In this document: positions 8,327 to 17,694 of the stretch, in pieces
Layout of the letters: each line of letters starts with the position of its first letter
Position numbering within the stretch: the first letter of the stretch is position 1
Assembly (NCBI RefSeq): GCF_013423485.1
Contig: NZ_JABFFR010000057.1
Span: 1 to 35,210 of the forward strand
Origin: Azospirillum oleiclasticum
Lineage (GTDB): Bacteria > Pseudomonadota > Alphaproteobacteria > Azospirillales > Azospirillaceae
Reading direction: 5' to 3'
Length of the DNA: 35,210 bases
The notes under the pieces: model-generated
What the model was told of the DNA's origin: nothing
The model's input: the letters and a program-made list of their open reading frames with translations, nothing else
Database searches by the model: none
Position numbers and translations under genes: made by a program

Positions 8327-8838
8327 TCAGTGCCAGTCGATCCCGGGTCGCTCCACGATGTACCGGTATAGCTCGGGCGTCAGCAACACAGGGTCGGACA
8401 GCAGGCCGACCGCCCGGCGGCTCCGGAAGCAATATTGGTCGTAATCCTGGAAGAAGTCCGGAAATCCCGGCAATCGCGACACCGGGCCGACAACCACGTC
8501 ATAGTCATGGGCGGGCCTTCCGCCGACGGTACGGCCATCGGCTCTGGCGCGATCGTCGCGGAAATGTCGGATGAAGGCTTCGAGCATGCGCGACGGTTGC
8601 ATGAACAGGAGGATGTCGAGACGCGCGAAGGCGTTGCGGTCGACATCGAAGCGCAGGACCACGGGCTCACCCCCTGGCCACGGGCCCGATGATGGGCACG
8701 GTTGCTTGCCGCCTGGAAGTTCTCCGTAAGGTAGAAACCTCGACCGAAATCCCGCCGAAACCCTCCCACGTATGGATTCACCCCGGCGTCCCGAATGGAG
8801 GCCGCACCATCGACGTCGGTCCCGTGATAAAGAACCAT
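8327..8838 (-). pseudogene. DUF3990-like protein, reading frame broken by one base
   Basis: The first half (MVLYHGTDVDGAASIRDAG, then RRDFGRGFYLTENFQAA) and the second half (EPVVLRFDVD, then DYDVVVGPVSRLPGF) together match the DUF3990 pattern, a family that I recall as having an ADP-ribosyltransferase-like fold. They are in different frames. The break is at a run of five Gs (Cs at 8670-8674 on the plus strand): one more base joins the halves into a 170-residue protein without other change. It may be a real inactivating deletion, a phase-variable tract or a sequencing error. The start at 8838 fits the family's usual MxLYHG beginning; ATG at 8859 is possible. Confidence 0.72.
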
Positions 8839-9086
8839 GGGAGGATCAAGCCACGGCATCGGTGATGACACGCTCCAGCTGCAGGGCCGGAAAGCCCCAG
8901 GTATGTGCGTGATATCACCCGACGCACCGGAAGTCGATTGCGCCAGCCGATGTTCGACCCAGACGACGCATCCGCTCCCGCTCGCCCTGCCGACAACGGC
9001 CCGATGGCAAATCCGTGGCCCGCCCATATATCATCTCGCGGCGCAACAACGCGCCGCCCCTTCCCTCGCGACCCGGAATCGGCTAA

Positions 9087-9095
9087 GAACACTCC

Positions 9096-9101
<6 letters not shown>
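9087..9101 (+). promoter_or_regulatory. LexA (SOS) box overlapping the uvrA start
   Basis: GAACACTCCATGAAC is a perfect GAAC-N7-GAAC, the reverse-strand form of the alphaproteobacterial LexA operator. The uvrA ATG (9096-9098) lies inside it, so bound LexA would sit on the start of the gene, blocking elongation or a leaderless/short-leader transcript. Confidence 0.75.
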
Positions 9102-11948
<2,847 letters not shown>

Positions 11949-11979
11949 ACGGGCGCGCGGAAGGCCCCCCGCCCCCCCC

Positions 11980-12942
11980 TCACCCCCGTTCCAGCACTTC
12001 CACCAGCCCCAGGAAGGCCGGCAGGGGGTGGGCGATGACGAGGGTGGGGATGGGGTTGAGGAAGTCGCGCATGCGGCCCTTCTCGACGAAGCGCTTGCGG
12101 AAGCGGGAGTGGAGGAAGATCGGCCCCAGCTTCGGCACGATGCCGCCGGCGATGTAGACGCCGCCGCGCGACCCCAGCGTCAGCGCCAGATTGCCGGCGA
12201 CCGTGCCGAGCATGGCGCAGAAGGTCTCCACCGCCTCCACGCACTGGGCGTCGCTGCGGTCCATGGCGCGGGCGGTGACGTCGGCCGGGCGCAGCGTCTC
12301 CGGCTCGCGCCCGTCCAGCACGCGCAGCGCCTGGTACAGGTTGACGAGGCCGGGGCCGGACAGCACGCGTTCGGCCGACACGTGGTCGAAGCTCTTGCGG
12401 AGCTGGGCGAGGATGGCGCCCTCGCGGTCGCCGACCGGGGCCATGGTGACGTGCCCGCCCTCCCCCGACAGCGCGGTCCAGCCGCCACCGGCGGCCGGCA
12501 CGAGGCCCGACACGCCGAGCCCGCTGCCGGGGCCCAGCACGCCGACGACGCCGGCCGGATCGGCCACCCCGTCACCCACCGCCCGCACATCGTCGGGGCC
12601 CAGCCGCGGCACCGACATGGCGACGGCGGTGAAGTCATTGATCACCACCAACCGGTCCAGCCCCAGCGCCAACCGCACGGCATCGACGGAGAAGGCCCAA
12701 GGCAGGTTGGTCAGGGCCACCCGGTCGCCGGTCACCGGCCCGGCCACGGCGAAGGCCGCCCGCACCGGGCGCAGCCGGCCGACCCCGGCGGCGGCCAGGA
12801 AGGCCTCCGCCGCCGCCTCGATGGTGGGGTAATCGGCTCCGCGCAGGGTGCGCGTCTCCCGCAGATGGTTGCCGTCCATCAGCCCGAAGCGGGCGTTGGT
12901 GGCGCCGATGTCGGCGACCAGGGTGGGCCGGGGGTCCGTCAT
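11980..12942 (-). CDS. glk: Glucokinase
   Basis: ATP-dependent glucokinase of the Glk (non-ROK) family, 320 residues, making glucose-6-phosphate. Visible motifs are the phosphate-1 loop LVADIGATNARFGL near residues 8-21, LTNLPWAFS, the catalytic VINDFTAVAMS (Asp of INDF), the ATP-binding GVLGPGSGLGVSGL and the glucose-binding SGEGGHVTMAP. It lies 25 bases downstream of otsA on the same strand; the unit could supply glucose-6-phosphate for trehalose synthesis or recycle glucose from trehalose breakdown. Convergent with uvrA. Confidence 0.95.
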   Translation of the reverse strand: MTDPRPTLVADIGATNARFGLMDGNHLRETRTLRGADYPTIEAAAEAFLAAAGVGRLRPVRAAFAVAGPVTGDRVALTNLPWAFSVDAVRLALGLDRLVVINDFTAVAMSVPRLGPDDVRAVGDGVADPAGVVGVLGPGSGLGVSGLVPAAGGGWTALSGEGGHVTMAPVGDREGAILAQLRKSFDHVSAERVLSGPGLVNLYQALRVLDGREPETLRPADVTARAMDRSDAQCVEAVETFCAMLGTVAGNLALTLGSRGGVYIAGGIVPKLGPIFLHSRFRKRFVEKGRMRDFLNPIPTLVIAHPLPAFLGLVEVLERG

Positions 12943-12967
12943 GCCGATCCTTCAACACTCCCGACTG

Positions 12968-14368
12968 TCACGCGTAGGGCGCGCGGGTGAGCGCGTCCAC
13001 ATAGCTTTCCCGCCAGTGGCCGATGCTGTTGGCGCGCAGTGTCTTCAGCATGGCCGCGTGGCGCTCCCGCCGCTCCTCCAGCGGCATGGTCAGCGCGCGC
13101 TGCAACGCATCGGCCACACCCTCGCTGTCGAAGGGATTCACGATCATCGCCTCCGGCAGCTCATGCGCGGCGCCGGCGAATTCCGACAGCACCAGCACCC
13201 CGGGGTCCTCCGGATCCTGGCAGGCGACATACTCCTTGGCAACGAGGTTCATGCCATCACGCAACGGCGTGACCAGACCGACATGCGCCAGCCGGTAGAA
13301 GCCGGCCAGCACGCGCTGCCCGAAGCTCTTGTTCAGGTAGCGGATCGGCACCCAGTCGAACTCGGCGAAATTGCCGTTGATGCGGCCGGCCAGTTCCGAC
13401 AACGCGCGGCGGATGGAAACGTATTCCGGCACGTCCTCGCGCGTGGGCGGTGCGATCTGCAGGAAGGAGACGCGGTTGCAATGCTCGGGAAAGCTGACCA
13501 GAAGCTGCTCGAACGCCTCGAAGCGCTGCGGCAGGCCCTTGGAATAGTCCAGCCGGTCCACCCCGATGATGAGCCGCCGGCCGACCAGACTCTCGCGCAG
13601 CCGCTCGGCATGACGCGAGCGCGCGGCGGTGCGGGCCACGCTCTCCAGCGCCGGGGTGTCGATGCTGATCGGGAAGGCGCGGGCCAGAAGCTGGCGGCCA
13701 AAGGCGCGGATCAGCATCCCCTGCCCCGGCCCCAACGGCTCCACCTCGCCGCCGGCCTCGTAGCGGATGTAGTTGGCGAAGCAGCGCAGGTCCACTTCGG
13801 TGTGGAAGCCCACCAGATCGTAGGCGCAGAGGTCGCGCACGAGGTCCCGGTGGTTCGGCACCACCACCAGCAGTTCCGGCGCCGGAAAGGGCGTGTGCAG
13901 GAAGAACCCCATCCGCTGCCCCAGCCCCTTGTCGCGCAGGTTCCGGGCGAAGGGGATGAGGTGGTAGTCGTGCACCCACACCATGTCGTCCGGCCGCAGC
14001 AGCGGCGCCAGCCCCGTGGCGAAGATGGCGTTGACCCGGTCGTAGCCCTCCATCGTGCGCCGGCTGACCGACAGCAGGCCGGGGCGGTAGTGGAACAGCG
14101 GCCACAGCGTCTGGTTGGCGAAGCCGTTGTAATATTCGTCCCAATCGCGCCGGCACAGATCCTGGGTGGCGTAGGTGAGCTTGCCCACCTGGTGCAGCGA
14201 CGGCTCGGTGGGAGAGGCGTCGGTGTCGAGCACCGTGCCGCTCCAGCCGAACCAGATTCCACCGCTTTTCTTCAGCGCCGCCAGCACCGCGACGGCAAGA
14301 CCGCCGGCGGTCTGCTTGCTTTCGTCGATGGGCGCCACGCGATTGGAGACGACGACGAGCCTGCTCAC
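12968..14368 (-). CDS. otsA: Trehalose-6-phosphate synthase
   Basis: GT20 glycosyltransferase of 466 residues, which joins UDP-glucose and glucose-6-phosphate to trehalose-6-phosphate, an osmo- and stress-protectant precursor. The N-terminus SRLVVVSNRVAPI and GGLAVAVLAALKKSGGIWFG hold the sugar-phosphate and UDP loops; VWVHDYHLIPFARNLR, GFFLHTPFP, IIGVDRLDYSKGLPQRFEAF and the C-terminal TPLRDGMNLVAKEYVACQ are hallmarks. The GTG at 14368 is chosen: it has GGAGGG nine bases upstream and gives the usual length; ATG at 14389 is possible, and anything longer runs into the promoter. No otsB phosphatase is in the window; the only downstream partner is glk. Confidence 0.95.
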   Translation of the reverse strand: MSRLVVVSNRVAPIDESKQTAGGLAVAVLAALKKSGGIWFGWSGTVLDTDASPTEPSLHQVGKLTYATQDLCRRDWDEYYNGFANQTLWPLFHYRPGLLSVSRRTMEGYDRVNAIFATGLAPLLRPDDMVWVHDYHLIPFARNLRDKGLGQRMGFFLHTPFPAPELLVVVPNHRDLVRDLCAYDLVGFHTEVDLRCFANYIRYEAGGEVEPLGPGQGMLIRAFGRQLLARAFPISIDTPALESVARTAARSRHAERLRESLVGRRLIIGVDRLDYSKGLPQRFEAFEQLLVSFPEHCNRVSFLQIAPPTREDVPEYVSIRRALSELAGRINGNFAEFDWVPIRYLNKSFGQRVLAGFYRLAHVGLVTPLRDGMNLVAKEYVACQDPEDPGVLVLSEFAGAAHELPEAMIVNPFDSEGVADALQRALTMPLEERRERHAAMLKTLRANSIGHWRESYVDALTRAPYA

Positions 14369-14660
14369 TCCCTGCAACCCTCCCCCCATGGCCGCCGCAT
14401 CCAGCCCGCGGGCCCCTGGTGGAACCGCGGACTCGGCCATTCTGTTCCCGACCTTCCATTCACCGGAAGCGTCGGGCAGCCGGACGTCATCGTCAAGGGG
14501 CCGTCGAACTTTTCCGGGTCGGCGGTGTTGTCGGACGGGGGCGGCCCGACGTCGCCCGACATCCCCATGCTGCGCGGCATGAAGGGGGCTGGACATTTGT
14601 GCACTGCAACAATGTTCGCCGGGCGCGCCGCGCAACCGAGCCGCCGCCGCCGCCTCAACT

Positions 14661-14688
14661 TCATGAAAAACATGATATATTTTTTTTC
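14661..14688. other. AT-rich hairpin beside a T-run
   Basis: TCATG-AAAAA-CATGA forms a five-base-pair hairpin followed by TATATTTTTTTTT. It looks like a weak rightward terminator, but no rightward gene precedes it; it may be part of the AT-rich otsA promoter or shield the small-RNA promoter just downstream. Confidence 0.3.
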
Positions 14689-14691
14689 CCC

Positions 14692-14720
14692 TTGATCGCA
14701 GCCCGCCCTTCCATCATATT
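14692..14720 (+). promoter_or_regulatory. Sigma-70-type promoter of the small RNA
   Basis: TTGATC (14692-14697) and CATATT (14715-14720) are separated by exactly 17 bases. They predict transcription from about 14727, ending at the strong terminator at 14827. Confidence 0.5.
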
Positions 14721-14727
14721 GTGCAGT

Positions 14728-14827
14728 GCGACATCGGTCGCATCGCTGATGCGGTCGATGGCGTAACGCACTTCTTGGGCGTTTCCTCCCTAAACTCAGG
14801 GCCGCGGTCTCCGCGGCCCTTTTTTTT
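14728..14827 (+). ncRNA. Predicted small RNA, MmgR (alpha-r8)-like
   Basis: A promoter-to-terminator unit of about 100 bases with no open frame. Just before the terminator is GTTTCCTCCCTAAAC: GUUU pairs with AAAC and displays CCUCCCU, complementary to ribosome-binding sites, in the loop. The UUUCCUCCCU word followed by a GC-rich terminator is, as I recall, the hallmark of the alphaproteobacterial alpha-r8 family, whose Sinorhizobium member MmgR limits polyhydroxybutyrate storage. The family assignment rests on this word, place and size only. The 5' end is estimated from the promoter; it might lie nearer 14750. Confidence 0.6.
14798..14827 (+). terminator. Rho-independent terminator of the small RNA
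   Basis: A perfect 10-base-pair stem (AGGGCCGCGG / CCGCGGCCCT) with a three-base TCT loop is followed by a run of Ts. This is the best intrinsic terminator in the window. Confidence 0.9.
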
Positions 14828-14973
14828 CGCGCAGCAACGATTCCCCGGCGGAGGCGCCCGACGGCGAATCACGTCGGCCTGGATCGGCGGCCGGGATCGG
14901 GACCATCCTCGCCTTCTGCCGGATCATGGACGGTCACGTTAACGATGGCCTCGCCGGCCTGGAAAAAAACCTC

Positions 14974-15002
14974 TGTTCAAACCTGAAACCCGATGCTATA
15001 AC
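14974..15002 (+). promoter_or_regulatory. Possible tRNA-Gln promoter
   Basis: TGTTCA (14974-14979) and TATAAC (14997-15002) are 17 bases apart and end about 50 bases before the tRNA. The match to consensus is modest; the main support is position in an otherwise empty stretch (14828-15053). Confidence 0.35.
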
Positions 15003-15053
15003 CCGCGCCCACGACGGAGACGACGCCAACGGCGCTCAACACTCCGTCCCGCT

Positions 15054-15127
15054 TGGGGGATCGTCTAGCGGTAGGACAGCGGACTCTGACTCCGCCAGCC
15101 TAGGTTCGAATCCTAGTCCCCCAACCA
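15054..15127 (+). tRNA. tRNA-Gln (anticodon CUG)
   Basis: Full cloverleaf: acceptor TGGGGGA pairs with TCCCCCA, the anticodon arm is GCGGA-CTCTGAC-TCCGC giving anticodon CUG, and the T arm is CTAGG-TTCGAAT-CCTAG. The 3' CCA is encoded. The U1-A72 pair at the top of the acceptor stem is typical of bacterial tRNA-Gln. An integrase remnant lies just downstream, so its 3' end is a likely attachment site. Confidence 0.95.
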
Positions 15128-15234
15128 ACCTTTCCCAAGATCCCTTGAACATCAGGCGCTTAGGGCGAAGCCACCAGGCTGGTCCCCCAACTGTGCCATC
15201 GACGGTCCGGCGCCCCGCACGGGGAGCGTCGTCG

Positions 15235-16342
15235 ATGTCGCTTGGGGTCCATCTCTACCGCCGTGGGTCCGTCTACTGGTGCGGCCCCCGCGGCATCAAT
15301 CGACACCATCAAACCCGGCGCCAGCCCGGTGCCCGACCGGACGGCGGTGGAAGCCCACCCGCTCTCCCAGGCCACTCGGCCCGTCGTCGCTGCGGCGGCG
15401 TCCGTGCACGTCACGACGTCCCCAGTCACGGCTTCAGCAAGCCCGATCGGCCCCACTGCCACCATGGTCGACCGGACGCCCGAAGCGGCGGAGGCGGATA
15501 CACGCCCACAGCCGCAGAGGGCCAGCCCGGCTACGGACTGGACGATACAGCAGGCCATGGGCGAACGGGTCTGCCGCCGCCAGCGCGATACAAACCCGGT
15601 CAAGACAGCGTCCCTGTGCAAGGAGGAGGAACGGAACTACCGCGTCGCCGCGGAACTCTTCACCAGCCTCATCGGCGACCGCCGTGCCGTCGACGTGACG
15701 GAGGACGACCTGTTGCGGTTCAGGGGTGAGCTGCACCGGGTTCCGACCCTGTTCGGCCGCGGCACCTACCGCAACATGACCGGCGCCGAGGCCGTCGCCC
15801 GGGCGGACGCGGTGACGGCCTCCCAGCAGGCGGCGGTGATGGCGCGTGCGGAGGACGGACATCTCGACCGCGACAATCTGGCCCACGAATTGCGCGACGC
15901 GGAGGTGCCGCGCCTGTCCATGAAGACCGTCAACAAGCATCTCGACACGATCAAGGGCCTGCTCCGCTGGCTCAGGACCACGATGAAGGTGGCGATCGAC
16001 CGGGACCTGCCCGATCTCAGGATCCGCTACGATCAGAAGGACATCGGACGCGCGGCCAACGCCGATCGGGAAGCCTTCTCGAGCGCAGAAATCCGCAAGC
16101 TGTTCGCCAGCCCGTGCTGGACCGGCTGCGCCGGGGTGGACCACCGGCATCGTCCGGGCTTCAAAATGGTGAAGGACGCCAAGTTCTGGATTCCGCTGCT
16201 GGCTGCCCTCGAGGGGGTGCGGCTCGGCGAGGCGGCGCAGTTGCTGACCACCGACATCCAGCTGCGCTGCTTCGACCAGGACGACGCGGTAGGCGCCGCT
16301 ATCCGCCTTCGACGACACCTCTTTCCGCTTGCCAACGAATAA
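15235..16342 (+). pseudogene. Degenerate tyrosine recombinase (integrase)
   Basis: Remnant of a site-specific tyrosine integrase 108 bases after tRNA-Gln. An ATG at 15235 opens MSLGVHLYRRGSVYW, the usual beginning of integrases of the DUF6538 type, but the rest of the protein is in the next frame, and the 80 residues in between are low-complexity and unlike any integrase. From about 15560 the core-binding domain is clear (ERNYRVAAELFTSLIGDRRA, MKTVNKHLDTIKGLLRWLR), followed by the start of the catalytic domain, FWIPLLAALEGVRLGEAAQL, with the first catalytic Arg. It stops about 25 residues later; the HxxR and Tyr nucleophile are missing. It cannot be active as it stands. Confidence 0.8.
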
Positions 16343-16379
16343 ATCTGCACACATCATGCGCATAACCAAGGAGGCAATG

Positions 16380-16628
16380 ATGCGCATTGCAGCGTACGAC
16401 GCAACGGCGAAGAAGCGCCCCACGAACGTGTCGCTGAACGAGGATCTGCTGGCGAAGGCTAAGGAAATGGGCATCAACATCTCTGCCGCGGCAGAAGACG
16501 GTTTGGCCAAGCGTGTGCAGCAGGAGTACGAGCGCCAGATGAAGTCTAGGATCGACCGCGCGATGGACTGGCGCAATTCTTATTATCGGGACGATGGCCA
16601 CCCTGCGGACGAGTTCGGCGAACTCTGA
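16380..16628 (+). CDS. ccdA: CcdA-type antitoxin
   Basis: 82 residues. The N-terminal half (KKRPTNVSLNEDLLAKAKEM) is the ribbon-helix-helix DNA-binding domain of CcdA, and the C-terminal half, ending DEFGEL, is the flexible tail that wraps the toxin. It would bind CcdB and repress its own operon. An AAGGAGG ribosome site stands just before two adjacent ATGs (16377, 16380); the second has the better spacing. The toxin gene follows after 15 bases. Confidence 0.85.
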   Translation: MRIAAYDATAKKRPTNVSLNEDLLAKAKEMGINISAAAEDGLAKRVQQEYERQMKSRIDRAMDWRNSYYRDDGHPADEFGEL

Positions 16629-16643
16629 CCAAGGCACCCCGAC

Positions 16644-16973
16644 ATGAAACAATTCGACGTCTGTAGGAACACGGGCAAGACCAAAACGTCCGTGCCGTAT
16701 TTGCTCGTGATCCAATCCGATTGGTTTGACCGATCCGACCGACGGGTGGTCGTCCCGCTGCTTGCGAACAAGCCACCCGCTTCGGCACACGACCCAACCG
16801 CAATGCCGCCGATCACCGTCGGGGACGCTATGTTCTACCTGGACATCCTGGGGGTTCTCAACATTTCGGTGGACCGGCTTGGCGAAGTGGTCGCATCCGC
16901 GAAGGAGGACCAGGATGCCATCGTCAGAGCGTTGGATTGGCTGGTCCACACCGGGCCGTCTACGCTGGATTGA
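16644..16973 (+). CDS. ccdB: CcdB-type gyrase toxin
   Basis: 109 residues matching CcdB along its whole length: MKQFDVCRNTG at the start, VPYLLVIQSDWFDRSDRRVV, and FYLDILGVLNISVDRLGEVV. CcdB poisons DNA gyrase. The C-terminus reads DWLVHTGPSTLD, without the Trp-Gly-Ile end that F-plasmid CcdB needs for killing; chromosomal family members often differ there, so activity is open. The length is slightly above the 101 residues of the F protein. It forms a bicistron with ccdA inside the decayed island after tRNA-Gln. Confidence 0.85.
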   Translation: MKQFDVCRNTGKTKTSVPYLLVIQSDWFDRSDRRVVVPLLANKPPASAHDPTAMPPITVGDAMFYLDILGVLNISVDRLGEVVASAKEDQDAIVRALDWLVHTGPSTLD

Positions 16974-16992
16974 ACAGATCCGGATGTCCATT

Positions 16993-17026
16993 GTGTTGAG
17001 CCGCCGAGAACGCGGCGGCGCAACAC
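16993..17026. terminator. Hairpin between convergent ccdAB and MNT-HEPN genes
   Basis: Arms GTGTTGaGCCGCC (16993-17005) and GGCGGCgCAACAC (17014-17026) pair over 12 of 13 positions around an 8-base loop. It begins 20 bases after the ccdB stop, where the two convergent gene pairs need termination. There is only a short T stretch (CTTTGTGT), so it could also be a mobile-element end. Confidence 0.45.
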
Positions 17027-17062
17027 CTTTGTGTAGGGGCTGGGGCCACCGGCGGTTCCCTT

Positions 17063-17266
17063 TCAGCACCCTGACGGGAGCACACCGGTCGCCACCAGAA
17101 GCCCCTTTACCAGCTTTTCCGCGGCTTGCTGACAATGGTAGGCGGCATTCCCCGGAGAGGGCGGAGCCATGGCATGGCAAGCCTGCGCCACCCGCAGGTC
17201 TTCCGCTGCGACCGTCCACCAGCGCCGCGTCTCCTCCAGGATCGTGGCGCGATCAGTGGCGCTCAT
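17063..17266 (-). pseudogene. HEPN-domain protein, truncated
   Basis: 67 residues, MSATDRATILEETRRWWTVA ... AAYHCQQAAEKLVKGLLVAT, the N-terminal half of a HEPN protein of the kind paired with MNT nucleotidyltransferases. The frame stops at GVLPSGC, where complete members (about 120-130 residues) continue into the helices holding the RX4-6H ribonuclease motif. That motif is missing, so a nuclease function is not expected. The start overlaps the MNT gene by 14 bases, as is usual in this pair. Confidence 0.7.
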
Positions 17267-17600
17267 GGACGACGACGCCTTCCTGATCGGCAACGTGCGA
17301 GAGGGATCCGACCACCCCGCGTCTGCGCTCGTACACCGACGCACGGCACGCGACGATGTCGACCGCAAGGTGATAGGTCTTGCGCGCCTCATACTTGCCG
17401 CGCCAGGACAGCCGTTCAGGCGGGGTGTCGTCGTCCACCACGACGAAGAGATCGACGTCGCTGTCGTTGCCGGCGTCGCCGCGCGCCTGCGAACCGAACA
17501 GGATCACCGTGCGCGGGCGGTAATAGGCGACCACCGGCCCCAACAACTCGTCCGGCACCGGCTGACCGGAACCTCGACCGTTCAGGTTGGCTGCACCCAT
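17253..17600 (-). CDS. MNT-type nucleotidyltransferase (antitoxin-like)
   Basis: 115 residues of the minimal nucleotidyltransferase family. The core FGSQARGDAGNDSDVDLFVV gives the GS-X10-DxD active site; a further acidic strand is at LAVDIVAC. Family members act as antitoxins of HEPN RNases, some by adding AMP to the partner. Start at 17600 follows AGGGAGA. The partner HEPN reading frame is truncated, so this is the surviving half of the module. Confidence 0.85.
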   Translation of the reverse strand: MGAANLNGRGSGQPVPDELLGPVVAYYRPRTVILFGSQARGDAGNDSDVDLFVVVDDDTPPERLSWRGKYEARKTYHLAVDIVACRASVYERRRGVVGSLSHVADQEGVVVHERH

Positions 17601-17632
17601 GTCGCTCTCCCTCGGCACCCCGATCCTATCAA

Positions 17633-17666
17633 CATCGGCAGGGGCAGGCACCCCCTCCTGCCGATG
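17633..17666. terminator. Probable terminator of the phnWX-pbfA operon
   Basis: Perfect 10-base arms CATCGGCAGG (17633-17642) and CCTGCCGATG (17657-17666), with further G/C pairing inside the loop, lie 29 bases past the stop of the leftward pbfA gene and 33 bases before the MNT start. There is no long T-run. Confidence 0.45.
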
Positions 17667-17694
17667 ACGCCAGCGCGCCACCCCGGCTCCTCGA

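Noticed and set aside
12848..14695. Long rightward open frame opposite otsA and glk (also 208-1722, 22046-24082, 23836-25893)
   Set aside because: These lie antisense to well-identified genes, have Arg/Gly/His-rich compositions without domains, and arise from the GC-rich third positions of the real genes.
16410..16440. GAAC-GTGTCGCT-GAAC as a third LexA box inside ccdA
   Set aside because: The spacing is eight bases, not seven, and it lies inside the coding sequence.
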